Below, piece after piece: positions 10,026 to 22,320 of a stretch of DNA of 64,000 bases. The stretch is from assembly GCA_949752735.1 (NCBI GenBank), contig OX457036.1:82673505-82737504 (forward strand). The letters are read 5' to 3'. Under the pieces are notes generated by a model, which had not been told where the DNA came from, made no database searches, and saw only the letters and a program-made list of their open reading frames with translations. Origin of the DNA: Lumbricus terrestris. Its lineage: Eukaryota; Annelida; Clitellata; Crassiclitellata; Lumbricidae. The first letter of the stretch is position 1. Each line of letters starts with the position of its first letter. The translations under genes and the position numbers were made by a program.

Positions 10026-13000
10026 ATGGCGGAATATGAGAGTGTATTATGTGTAAAACAAGAAGTTTTCGTTTATAAAATTCCAGCACGAACATCAAAC
10101 AGAGGATTTAGGTATGCAGACATTGCAGAGAAGATGTTACTACAGTGACTGCGTTGGGGTGTTATTTTGAACCACTAAAACTTGACATAAGTGGCGCCGA
10201 CATAACGAGTTCGTCGTTGCTGATGCTTAACTAAAATGTGCTTTCGACTGGAAATATGTTAGATTGTTTGTGTGCGCATGTTATCTGTTGATATAGACTT
10301 CCTGATTATACGCCTCAGATTAAGTTGTCGAAATCAGTTGTGATGAGGACATATTTGTAGTGTAATTAGACATAACATTGATGGCTGTCGACTTCATTGT
10401 GATATGGGCGTCATCGTCGCCAGCCTGTATGTCATAATGTTTTCTGCCATAAAATTGCTTTGAATTTGGTTAATTCCTAAAACTCCATCAATAGAGATTC
10501 CAAAGCTAGACACTTCAACCTTGCAGACAGGTCATTCCGCCTCAATTCAACAAATGGCTCCAGCTCGACCATCTTGGATTCTAATGAAAAATTTTCAGAA
10601 TGTTTATTATGGTATTAGAGGAAACTATGCCAAATTTTAGATCAATATCTTAAGTGGTTTTAAAGATATTAATTTTCAAAGACGTCTGGGGTGACCCCGT
10701 TTTTGATGTTTTGAAAGTCGCGTCTAAATTTGTAGCAACGTTCAGAGGCTCATAACTTCATTAATATAGCAGATAATTTTATGAAATTTTCAGGATGTTT
10801 AGTCTTTGTGGTTTAGATGACATGCTGAAGAAATGAAAGATCACTGTTGAAAATTCTGATGTTAGGACCCTACTGAAAATGGTGGAAAAAAACTTGCGGA
10901 TGTCTGATGATCATACTTTGCTGCCCTGGTGTGGCCAAATTGAATTTTTTAAAAAGAATATTTTAACAACTTGTGATACTAATGTACTTTCTCTAAAAAA
11001 ATATGCAAAAATTTTGAATTTCTGATGCATGCCTACTACCATATGGCCTTCCAAATTTGGAAAATTCCATTCCGAAGACCATTTTCAAGGTCAAAGATCA
11101 TCATGTTTGATAGGTCACGGATCAATAAAATTTACATCATTGGAAAGAGCAGCTCAGATACTCTAAGTTCACCAAAAATTGTGATGATGTCTCTTCTTGT
11201 TCGTGCAATATTTTTTTTTCAATTGTGACAGTTTTCTGCATTCGCGAGTTTATAATGGAGTCAATATCAGGGCATTATATTGGGAAATAATATCTGTAAT
11301 AAGTCAATTTTCTCAGATTTCAGTCTCCTCATCTTCCTCAGGTCTTGAAGTTATTGGGTGGTTGTCTAGCTTGATGAGTCACTATCATATGAAAGATATA
11401 TCTAAGAGATACACATGCCCGAAAAATGTAAATTTACTTTTGTGCAACATTTACAAATTTATAAATTTAAAATCACAAGGACTGCCACCCAGATTCTTGC
11501 ATATTTGGAAAGAACAAAAAAACGGATTAGATGAAAAAAATATCAGTCCTCTGGTTAATTTCCTGGTTGTGACATGGCAGCCCAAACTTGGCTGATCAGG
11601 CTGTTTCTCGTGAATGATGTAATATGGCATTTGTACAACATCTGCAGATTTATTAATTGAAAATCACAAGGACTACCACCCATATTCTTGCATATTTGGA
11701 AAGAACACAGAGAATTGATTAGATGAAAAAAATATCAGTCCTCTGGTTAATTTCCTGGCTGTGACATGGCAGTCCAAGCTTGCTGGATCGTGCCGTTTTT
11801 CGTGATTAGTTTTGTGCCACTTGAATTAAAGCTAATCACCAAAAACGGCACGATCCAGCAAGCTTGGACTGCCATGTCACAGCCAGGAAATTAACCAGAG
11901 GACTGATATTTTTTCATCTAATCAATTCTCTGTGTTCTTTCCAAATATGCAAGAATATGGGTGGTAGTCCTTGTGATTTTCAATTAATAAATCTGCAGAT
12001 GTTGTACAAATGCCATATTACATCATTCACGAGAAACGGCCTGATCAGCCAAGTTTGGACTGCCATGTCACAGCCAGGAAATTAACCAGGGGACTGGTAT
12101 TTTTTTCATCTAATCAGTTTTTTGTGTTCTTTCCAAATATGCAAGAATCTGGGTGGTAGCACTTGTGATTTTAAATTTATAAATTTGTAAATGTTGCACA
12201 AATGTCAATTTACATTTTTCGGGCATGTGTATCTCTTAGATATAATCTTTCATATGATAGTGACTCATCAAGTTAGACAACCACCTAATAACTTCAAGAC
12301 CTGAGGAAGATGAGGAGACTGAAATCTGAGAAAATTGACTTATTACAGATATTATTTCCCAATATAATGCCCTGATATTGACTCCATTATAAACTCGCGA
12401 ATGCATAAAACTGCCACAATTGAAAAAAAAATATTGCACGAACAAGAAGAGACATCATCACAATTTTTGGTGAACTTAGAGTATCTGAGCTGCTCTTTCC
12501 AATGATGTAAATTTTATTGATCCGTGACCTATCAAACATGATGATCTTTGACCTTGAAAATGGTCTTCGGAATGGAATTTTCCAAATTTGGAAGGCCATA
12601 TGGTAGTAGGCATGCATCAGAAATTCAAAATTTTTGCATATTTTTGTAGAGAAAGTACATTAGTATCACAAGTTGTTAAAATATTCTTTTTAAAAAATTC
12701 AATTTTGGCCACACCAGGGCAGCAAAGTATGATCATCAGACATCCGCAAGTTTTTTTCCACCATTTTCAGTAGGGTCCTAACATCAGAATTTTCAACAGT
12801 GATCTTTCATTTCTTCAGCATGTCATCTAAACTACAAAGACTAAACATCCTGAAAATTTCATAAAATTATCTGCTATATTAATGAAGTTATGAGCCTCTG
12901 AACGTTGCTACAAATTTAGACGCGACTCCCAAAACATCGAAAACGACGTCACCCCAGACGTCTTTGAAAATTAATATCTTCAAAACTACTTAAGATTTTG

Positions 13001-16000
13001 ATCTAAAATTTGGCATAGTTTCCTCTAATACCATAATAAACATTCTGAAAAATTTTCAGTAAAATCCGAGATGGTCGAGCTGGAACTTTCTGAAAAATTT
13101 GTTGATTTGACATGGAATGACCCAGACACTAAAAACTATTACCAGAAATTTCGATACATAAATAATTATTGAAATAATAATCTAGTACTTCTGCAGATGC
13201 TCTGTAATATTATTTTGAGGCAATAGTCAATAGCCGCCAGTAAGTTGACTACGTACTTTCCAGTTTCGGTAAACATGTATTTTAGTGTCGTAAATTGTTT
13301 GCTCGTTGCAGCATTATAATTTTTAATCAATCCAACTTCTAGATTGACAAGAATCCTTCTCATCGATCCAGCTTCTGTTTGGGCAAGAATTCGTTCTGGC
13401 CATCAAGTCCGTTTCCATTTAGGCAGCAATTATTTTTCATCAATACAACGGTAAAACTACGTGGTTGTAGACTAAGCCCGAACGCTAAATTTTTTCATAC
13501 ATTCCGGTACCTAAGACCGTAAGTATTCAAACGCGCCTATTCCCGTTATCCGGAGATGTTCCGTTGATTTTATATTAATTTTTTAAACCTATAGAAAATC
13601 CCATGTTAAAATTCGCAACTGACTCTCGGCCACCATATTTACACACAAATGACGTGACGTCATCGGCACACACGACGTTAAAATTATGTGTGTAAATATG
13701 GCGGTCGAGCGTGATCTGCGATTTAACATGGGATTTCCTATAGATTAAAAAAATTAATATAAAATCAACGGAACATCTCCGGATAACGGGAATAGATGCG
13801 TTTGAATACTTACGGTCTTAGGTACCGGAATGTATGAAAAAATTTAGCGTTCGGGCCTAGTCTACAACCACGTAGTTTTACCAATACAGCTTCTATTTCA
13901 TAAAAAAAATTATTGCTCGTCTATCCAGCTTCGATTTAAGTGAGATTGTTTTCATAAATCTCACTTATAATTTCATTTGTCCAACTTCTATTTAGCAAGA
14001 ATTCTTTTCATCAATTCAATTTGTATTCAACCAATGCTGAAACGCATGCAATGGCAAATAATTTACTATGCTAAATACATGTTTACCCCAATGCATTGCA
14101 TATGTTAATAACATATGCAGTTGTGTTGTTTAGGGCAGCGGAATGGAAGCTCGATGAACCGGACTGGACCGGTCGACTGAAGGTCGTTGCCAAACAAAGA
14201 GACTTGTTTGTAAAACTTGAAGACAAGACGTCGGGTGAACTATTTGCTCAGTGTCCGGTCGATTCATATCCGTCGAGTGCAATCGAACAAGTTCTCGACT
14301 CCAGTCGATATTTTGTCATTCGCATTCAAGATGGAAGCGGTCAGTTAAATTCCGATTAGTAGTTTTTAAGTTATAACTTAAAACGTTATCTTGCCACTTG
14401 CTATTTGTACCTTGCAATTTAATGCTATCCATGTTTGCCTTTGAAGTGTTGCTGATTTCATTATAGATACGATAATGTTCGTCCCTAAGTAAATAACTCT
14501 AGGTCAGATGACTGGAAATAACGGCTTGCAATCTCGCAAGGAAGATGTGGCTAATTTCTTGGGCTTTGCCATTAATCCTTTAGATGTCAGAATGATTTGG
14601 GTATCTAACTGATTTACTAGACTGATCTACTGAATATTGACTAGGCAATTGGAGCTTGGTTGAATGGGGTCATTGGTTCCTTTTGCTTTAGACACCAGTG
14701 CAATAAGGTTACATAGTTTTTTTCACGTGCACGGAGTTTTGTTCGATGGATCACATCAAGTGTTAGATGTTCGATGCTGTATGTGGAGTTAATTAATTAA
14801 TCATGTTAAATTGTAAGCATTAGCATGCTGTGTTTGATGGCTACATTTTGATAAGTATGTTTGCTCTGATAAAATATAATCACCATACAAAGGCATACAT
14901 GTAAATAATTGTCCTCTTGCTCAGCGTATTGTTGAAAAGGAAAAAAGGGTGAAAGATGTTAGCATGTAGGATTGTTGGTGTATCTTTCATAGGTTTCAAT
15001 ATTTAAGAACAATGTTCAATTATGATTTAACACTAACCGCTAGCTGCATTGTTTTCCCAGAACACAATTGTTAAAGGATTAGCCCTTTAATGCCAAGATG
15101 GTAGTAAATGGTATGGGAAATCCTATATCCTCCGGCATTAAAGGGTTAAGATAGATTCCTATTGTCTGTGCTGACATACTGCAGTGCACTGTATTTTTAA
15201 AAGAAGATTATGCTTCTACTACTAAGATGTGCACTGTGAAATTCTCCAAATGTATTTAAACTGTGAGAGTAGGTTTTAAAGCAGTGATTGGTTGTTGCAA
15301 AGTGTTATCTTGGAGGGAGATGGTGCTACTGTTATGTCAATGAGTACCAAACGCAAGTGGTTTATCCCATAACGATTACATTTTTCCAGATGTAATTGGT
15401 AAGATTCGTAATATTACATCAAATCTGGACCCTCAGCACATGTCTAAAGAACTCTGCGAAGACGTATTCTGATTGTGAGATATGTCTTTTCTGCAATGCA
15501 TGACACATTTGAATTGATATAATCTTGTTTATTTTAATTAACTGCATTTTTTAGTTTAATGACGAACACTAAACATGCGGTAGTATTCAAATGAATTAAA
15601 TGTTTTTTACAATTTTAGGTCGTCATGCTTTCATTGGACTTGGATTTGCTGATCGGGGCGATTCATTTGATCTTTTGGTTGCAATTCAAGATCATTTCAA
15701 GTGAGTATCTTCATTTCTGTGGAGAGATTGTTAAAATGGTGCTACATAAAAATATGTCAAGCAGATCAAAGCTTAAATAGTATTTATATGATTGTCTCAT
15801 TTATTGTCTTTATTTCAAAGCATAAAATTTTGCTCAATTTCATTAGTTGTATTACTATAATGTCTGCCAATGGTGGAGTTTGGAGAACAATTTCCATCGA
15901 ACTTCAAAAGAGTGGTGGAGGGGGAGATTTAAAGTTCGTTTTGGACAGAAACTGGGGGTTGTTTATTTCTGACATTATAAGCCGCCCAGGCCCGGCCTTA

Positions 16001-19000
16001 GGGCAAGGCGAGCGAGGCAACCGCCTTGGGCCCCGCGCTTCCAGGGCCCCGCGCAGCTGGCTATAATTTTTTTACTTTGTTGAGATTGATAATGGTTACG
16101 TCGCATATCAACTATGCTCATTTGAAGTCAATGTTCCGCGTGAATGTGATAGATGATTTTGGAAACAACAAGCTATAAATTTGATGCTAGACAGAGTCAC
16201 AGTTAGACCTATTGTTGTAGGCCTACACGTTGAATTAATTTTCAAAATATGAACAAATGGCTAAGACTCATCAAAACTTCGATGCGATCAACAATTAGAC
16301 CTAGGCCTACTGTGAGAATGGCTCAATAAATCAGCTTTGTTGTCAATTGAAAAAGATGTTCCATTGTTTAATCGTATCAGATTTCGCATAGGACTAGGCC
16401 TACATCAAATTAGGGAAGATTTGCGAAAACTTTTGTAAGATATAAATTATAGCACTCACATCTTTCTCTATCGCATACATGTAGGCTACTCGATAGAGAC
16501 TAACATTTCAGGGCTTCAATTAGAAGGAATCGGAAATACCCAGATTCGCATGTGAATGTCAATTAACTTCAATTTTCAACATGGGTGCCTGCAGACATTT
16601 TAGTTGGATGGACCACAGCATAATGGCAACTTTTTAGCACGAGCTTGAAAAATACAAAGCAGGAAATTAAGAGTATGGATTGTTCATATAGGTGTCTAAA
16701 TGTAAATTTCTCCGTTTCACCGTGAGAATCATTGGCCTCGTTGGTGCTTTGGCGCAAAGAAATTTGTCAGAAGTTAAACTTTGTTGTTAAAAATCGGTGT
16801 TAATTTTCCGGAGGTCGCCCATGATTTTGCATTAGGCTACTTAAATAGGTCTAGCCATAGTGTCATTGCTGCATTGACAGGTAATGAACTTAGTAAATTT
16901 TTGCCTGGAGACTCACTGCTGCCTTGGGCCTCGCAAATCGTAGGGCCGGGCCTGAAGCCGCCCAGAGTGATGGGTTATTCTTCCAATCCGTGTTCTGAGG
17001 AGTTTAGACGCCACTATTATATATTAGCATATAAATATAATAATTCCTCCTCTTTGAGATCTTGTGTATGCTGTACATAATATGTAAGCATCTAGTCTCT
17101 TATTTTGCCCACATCAATACCGATAGTCAGTTTGAACTGTGTGAATATGTATGTATGTATGTATAATGCTCGTTGCAATATGTGGCTGTCATCGTTCATG
17201 TTTGAAACTCTCTGATTTCCGCTGGGGGGTAGTGAACACCTTTTACGAGCCTTGCAAGAATCTATATGAAATTACAGATATTATAAATTGGCTTATAGTG
17301 AGGGTATGATATATTATGGGGAGCATCAGGGAAAGAGCCAATAGCAAATTATGCGTAGAAATGTCCAAGGAATTTTGTCTGAACCATTGAAGCGGTAATT
17401 AATTGTTTGTACCTGAATTCAAGTAATATGCAGATAAGTAAGAACTACTATTTTCTTTTTTATGCAGGCATGTAAAGAGAGAGGAGACGGTAGACTCTGA
17501 TGGGGTACCACTCGAGGAGGCGGCTCTCAACCCTGGTCTTAAGTTGGACCTCAGCTTAAAAGAGGGCCAAACGATCAAACTAAATTTTGTGGTCTGTACT
17601 TTCGCTATTTTTTATCATTTTTATCTATTGTACATAACGATAACATGTGGTGTTATTATTGCACGGATACTGATATAACATGGTTTTAGGATGTGGTTTG
17701 CGTGGAGTATTCAGGGGTCAACATGAACTAATGCTTATTCTACAGATTGACTTTGTTTTGCGATTCCCGTGTGTCCTGGCAACACATTTCATACATGAAT
17801 CATGGTACCTGTTCTTTTGATGAAGTCTTTCATTTCAGGATGTGCTTTTCATTGGCTGTAGTTTACTCCCCCACTATCAACTACTAAAAATTATAATTAT
17901 ATTTATTGCTTCGTCAATTCTACACTGACTAACATTTTTGCATTAGAATTAAAGCCATTGTTTCGACGAAGTATTTCTCTGTTTTGGAATATTGGTCTTT
18001 TTAACAGCAGATGCATTGCATAATCTGTAGATGCTTAGTGCAATGTCTTGCAGAGAAATTGAGAAATGTACTGTAACAATCATTTAGACACTGGTCAGCC
18101 AAAAACATTGATATTATTATTTTATATGCTTTAGCGGCACATCAAGTTTAGTTAGGCAACTCCCGATAGCATTGTTTTGAGGGCTATTTCTTAGCTGTGT
18201 GTCAATTCTATTTGAGTGAGGTTCTTATCTGAAACTGTCCAAACGTTGTAATTTGCACATTAGATCATATTAATATCTAACGTCGCATATGTTCAGACAA
18301 AGAAATCTGGAGAGGCGACCTCGTCGAAGCCAAGGCCAAAGGGGCAGGCAGGGGCGTCTGCGATCCTCCTACCCCCACCTCCTGGTGGGGTTAAAATCGC
18401 CGGGCCCCCACGGCAAGCCGCTGGTGGTCAACAACCATCTGCTGTGCCGTCCTCCATGCAGTCTGGCCCCCCTCCGCCCACGTTCAGTATGCAACCGAAG
18501 GCACCTTCCAATCCGGTTGGACCACAGGGCAATGTGGATCTGCTGCTGGATTTGGGAATCAACTCTTTATCGCTGCAACCGTCTGCACCTCAAAGTGGAA
18601 ACGATGGTTGGGATGACTTTGCAAGGTTCGTATTTCTAGCTATTCTCTATTTTGTTTGCGTGTGTATGAGCATTGTGCACTTGTTATAGCGCCCCTTCAA
18701 GATTTCTACTTGGGGGAGCTCCCAGCTACAGTGCAGATACTGAATCAGAGTTTCACGCTCGGGGCGCATGAGCAATTGCGAGCAAAGGATTTGCTCGGGA
18801 TCCTACGCAAAGGGCGGCGGCTTGAAGTTGATTCCAACCTGCAACCTTCCGGCTTCAAGTTGATTCGAACCTGCAACCTTCTGGCTCCATGCACCGAACA
18901 TACTTTTGCACCATCACGCCCCACATGAGTATTGAGTACCGGTTGATTTTAGTTTCCTGGCAACCAGATGTGATTTTTTCTCTATTTTCTATTTGTATTA

Positions 19001-20651
19001 TAATAGTAAAATGTAAAGAAGTTTAGTAAACTGTTCTAAATTCGGGTAAATCTTTAAATTACTACATTTGATGATGAGATTTCATTTCAGTCAGGAGAAT
19101 TTATGATGCTAAACTATTTGAAAATGCTTAACTTGAGCAGCAGAACTGATTTTGATAATTATTTGTGTTCATTATTAGAGGAATAAATTTTTGTTTTAAG
19201 CAACATTTAATGCCCTATCATCTTTAGGCCAAAAAAATAATGTTGTGTTTCCGGTAACCCGACCGACCCTCTTTCATTGCCGCAACTCAAATAATTTTGT
19301 AAAAAAAAAATTATTTTAAAAAAATTTCAATTTTTTTTTTCTAAATTTTTAGTGACATAATACGGTGACATTGCCTTCCGTATAGAGTTGGATCTTAGGC
19401 AAAAAATGTTGAGTTTCCGGTAACCCGACCGACTCACTTTTATTGCCGCGACTCGGAAAATTGTGTAAATTTTTTTACAGTGACATTGCCTTAGAGTTTC
19501 ATGCCTACCTAACTACTTCCAGGTTGCCAGTCTTGAAAACCTCTAGCCTTATCATTCTCACTTGAGCCACCTCTAACGGTGACTAGGGAAAATAAATCTA
19601 GCAACCTCTAGGAATATAGACCTGTGTAACTAGTCACTGGCTCGACCAGTCTGGAAAGACCCTAGCAGTGATGTTCTGTTCGCACTCATCTTCCCCTTCC
19701 CTTCCCACTTTATCTTACCAGAAAAGATGTCAACAAAATGAAATTAATAGAATTGTTTTCTAGAGCAACCTTAGGTACAGACAGTTGGGAAATAGGCAGT
19801 TTATACTTGCTTAGAACACGTATTTTGTTGCAGCATGTACCTTTATGCAAAAAAGAGTAGTTGGGTATAATTTTTCGGATAGTCACTGTATAAAAATATT
19901 TTACCAAAATAAAAATATTTTTCGACCTACCTACCCAATTTTTAGAGCTCTGTTACTGGAAACACAACATTATTTTTTTTTGGCCTTACGTATTTCTATT
20001 CTTTCTAGAACTCTTTATGTATTTCTATTCTTTCTAGATATTTTCTTATCTATTTATCTCATTAAAACCTATTTCTTCTCTCGGAATACTCACACTTGAA
20101 ATGCTACTGAATAGTCACTGCTGTTAGCGGCGCTATATACAATTATACATTATAAATTGCATTAATTACATTACGTAGTGACATTTGCAGCAACATGCTT
20201 CAATTCTTGTTCAGTCGTACTGAGTGGGCTTCAAATACCCTTAGCATAATGCTTATTCACTTGGATTGCCTTTTCCAACAAGCATCAACTAGGTATGTAC
20301 TATGTAAAGGCATGTCATTTCATGCATTGCCCATATTAAGAATTTCCAGAAATGTCATGTGGTGGATCAAGGGACTAAACAGGAAATAAGCACACACCTC
20401 CTTCCTACATTCTACTGCATGTGAAATGTTGATATTGTGTCTTGAAGACCATAGGATTTGTCTCTTGCCGACTCAAGGGCTATGGAGCAGAAAATGAACA
20501 CCTCCCATATAATCCACTATGTAACATGGGAAGTTTACTTTTGTATTATTGAGTGCACGTTCTGTTGTTTCTTTACAGCAGTGCAGGAAGCAAGCCACCA
20601 ACACAACCAGCAGCCGAACCTAAGACGTTCATGTGGGAGAATTTTGACTAA
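10026..20651 (+). CDS. NECAP: NECAP, adaptin-ear-binding coat-associated protein (clathrin endocytosis)
   Basis: The six exons are 10026-10111, 14134-14339, 15619-15700, 17468-17591, 18297-18625 and 20579-20651. All introns are GT-AG, phases close, and the product is 299 residues (vertebrate NECAPs are about 265-275). NECAPs bind the AP-2 adaptor and clathrin at coated pits. The N-terminal PHear domain (about 1-165) is clear: [62 protein letters not shown], and [13 protein letters not shown] at its end. The tail is Pro-rich with LLPPPPGG (190-197). It has two WXXF adaptor-ear motifs, WDDF (271-274) and WENF (295-298), the latter one residue from the terminus. Intron 1 is 4 kb and carries two foldback elements; intron 3 carries a hAT-type element. 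Vertebrates have NECAP1 and NECAP2; I cannot assign this gene to either. Confidence 0.93.
10530..13122. mobile_element. Long foldback element, 2.6 kb, in NECAP intron 1
   Basis: Two near-identical inverted arms, about 10530-11809 and 11832-13122 (roughly 1.28 and 1.29 kb), are separated by only about 22 bases. The ends read GGTCATTCC and GGAATGACC. A 6-bp flank, CAGACA, is repeated directly on both sides (10524-10529 and 13123-13128), which suggests a target duplication. Short frames in the arms show no transposase signature. The element is intronic on the sense side of NECAP, so the pre-mRNA could fold into a hairpin of over 1 kb. The superfamily was not identified. Confidence 0.8.
13302..13985. 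repeat. Dispersed minisatellite-like repeat (ATCCAGCTTCTATTTAGGCA units)
   Basis: Degenerate units of about 35-45 bp carry ATCAATCCAACTTCTA / GATCCAGCTTCT / AGGCAAGAATT. They are interrupted by the 433-bp foldback element at 13450-13882. A homologous stretch lies at about 49975-50270 in the CK1 gene, so this is a dispersed family and not a private array. Confidence 0.6.
13450..13882. mobile_element. 433-bp foldback MITE
   Basis: Inverted arms of about 200 bp begin GGTAAAACTACGTGGTTGTA and end with its complement. The flanks AATACAAC (13442-13449) and AATACAGC (13883-13890) agree at 7 of 8 bases, consistent with an 8-bp duplication that has mutated. The short loop contains the CRE palindrome TGACGTCA (13655-13662). 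It is non-coding. Confidence 0.75.
15083..15145 (+). mobile_element. 63-bp TTAA-flanked MITE, copy 1
   Basis: The ends CCCTTTAATGCC and GGCATTAAAGGG are perfect inverted repeats, with TTAA on the right and TTAG on the left. A second copy of identical length lies inverted at 34958-35020. The TTAA target and CCCTTT-type end resemble piggyBac-derived MITEs. It lies in NECAP intron 2. Confidence 0.65.
15987..16954. mobile_element. hAT-type non-autonomous element, 968 bp
   Basis: Perfect 8-bp duplication AAGCCGCC (15979-15986, 16955-16962). The inverted ends are CAGGCCCGGCC and GGCCGGGCCTG. It lies in NECAP intron 3. The terminal regions are GC-rich and the body AT-rich with no long ORF. Confidence 0.8.
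18683..18922 (-). mobile_element. tRNA-derived SINE, family A
   Basis: On the minus strand it reads GGGCGTGATGGTGC, a B-box-like GGTTCGAATC, then GCAATTGCTC and GCGTGAAACTC, ending in CTTGAAGGGGCGCTATAAC. These blocks and their order match the SINE at 42328-42530. It contains an internal duplication around the B box. It lies in NECAP intron 5. Confidence 0.75.
19227..19985. mobile_element. PIF/Harbinger-like MITE, 759 bp
   Basis: The ends GGCCAAAAAAATAATGTTGT and its imperfect complement are flanked by TTA on both sides, a 3-bp target site typical of PIF/Harbinger. The left terminal segment is partly duplicated inside (about 19396-19470). It is non-coding and lies in NECAP intron 5. The superfamily is inferred from the TTA flank only. 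Confidence 0.6.
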
Positions 20652-20922
20652 GAACTTGAGCTGTGTTAAGTCTGTAGATTATAGAATGTGTTACTGTGAA
20701 ACCAGAGGATAATAATTTTTGGTGAAATCTGAAGTATCATCATCATCCCACAAACTTGGATTCGGTTAACTCCTGCTGTTGTGCTGTTTAAAATGGTTTC
20801 TGACTTATTTAGTATAAGGGTCCATCCATATAAAATGTACGCAAATTTTTTTTATTATTGACCCCCATAGACCCCTGTTGCAACTTGTATGTTTTGCAGA
20901 ACCCCCCCTATGTTTATGTACA

Positions 20923-20928
20923 AATAAA
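20923..20928 (+). promoter_or_regulatory. Candidate polyadenylation signal of NECAP
   Basis: AATAAA lies 272 bases after the NECAP stop. Other AATAAA sites occur further down, so its use is uncertain. Confidence 0.35.
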
Positions 20929-21435
20929 CTTCTTTACCTCCCCCTTACAAATGTTAAATGGTTAAATTAATACATAGAACATTTATTTTACCATATGCTC
21001 CTATTTAGTTTGGTTAAACATCATATTCACTAGCTAAAATTATTTAACTCTTGTGGTTTCTGTTCAGATCTGAACAGAATTGAATATTATGTAATGAAAT
21101 GCCATCAGATGACTACAGGATAATAACAGTTGTAAATACGCTAATGTGGACGTCGCTATTAAGAGATTTATTTTGCGCACATGTATACGTTTTGTCGACA
21201 CCTGCTCCATATGCATTCGTACGCAAAATCACCCAAATCCGGTGACCACCCTCCCTGCGTAGATGATATATGGGCAGACCCCAAGGTTCTTAGAATTAAC
21301 AGGTTGGCCCGCTGGCTTAGGCAGCTGCCTCATTAACTCGGGGCGGGGTAGTTCTGACGTCACTGGACCCCTCGAACCAACTCATGCAGCCTGCAAGCAG
21401 TTTATTCAGTGTGGCGAATGCATTGACAAGAAATA

Positions 21436-22020
21436 AATAACTATACAAACTGACCCTACTTCTAAATTACTCCTAATAAACTGAACCTATTTTGACACCT
21501 CCTTAATTCTAGATCGACTGCACTAACCCTAACACTGACCCTAAACTTATGCCTACACTAATAAACCCTAACACTAACCCTAAACACTGACCATAAACTT
21601 AGTTCACTACCTATACAAACTGATCCTACCTCTAAGCTACTCCTATATAATAAACTGAATCTAATCTCACACTTCCTTCTAGATCAACTGCACTAACAAT
21701 AACCCTAAACTTAATGCACTACTACACTATAGCTATACAAACCGACCCTACTTCTAAATTACTCCTATTAAACTGAACCTATTATGACACTTCGTTGTAG
21801 CCTACATCCACTTCAATAACTCTAACAATGACCCTAAACTTATACATCTTCACAGATTATCTACACAAACCCTAAACTTAATACACACTTATGCTAACAA
21901 TAAAAAGACCTTTCTCCTAAACCACTATTAAAAAACTGATCCTAATCCTCACACTCCTTTCTATATCAACTGCACTAACCAAACACTCACCACCCTAAAC
22001 TTATTAGTCTCTGCACTAAC
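21436..22020. repeat. Degenerate satellite with CTAACCCTAA-rich units
   Basis: Units of roughly 120-190 bp repeat blocks such as CTATACAAACTGACCCTACT, CTAAATTACTCCTA and GCACTAACCCTAACACTGAC about four times with heavy divergence. The CCCTAA content resembles telomeric hexamers, but spacing is irregular and no pure array exists. Confidence 0.65.
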
Positions 22021-22035
22021 ACACTCACATTGTAA

Positions 22036-22052
22036 GTATGCATGTATGCATG

Positions 22053-22086
<34 letters not shown>

Positions 22087-22320
22087 TGTATGTATGTATG
22101 TATGTATGTATGTATGTATGTATGTATGTACGTACGTATGTATGTATGTATGTATGTATGTATGTATGTATGTATGTATGTATGTATGTATGTATGTAGG
22201 CCTATGTAGGCCTATGTATGCATGTATGTATGTATGTATGCATGTACGTATGCATGTATGTATGCATGCAAGCATGTATGTATGTATGCATGTTTGCATG
22301 TATGTATGTATGTATGTAAT
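22036..22320. repeat. ATGT tetranucleotide microsatellite
   Basis: A nearly pure TATG/ATGT run of about 285 bp with a few CATG, TACG and AGGCCTA interruptions, fading into TG-rich DNA up to about 22600. Open frames in it (Met-Tyr-Val-Cys repeats) are artefacts of the repeat. Confidence 0.95.

Noticed and set aside
11025..12773. Several mirrored open frames of 60-130 codons
   Set aside because: The frames are duplicated by the inverted arms of the foldback element and show no known domain or transposase signature.
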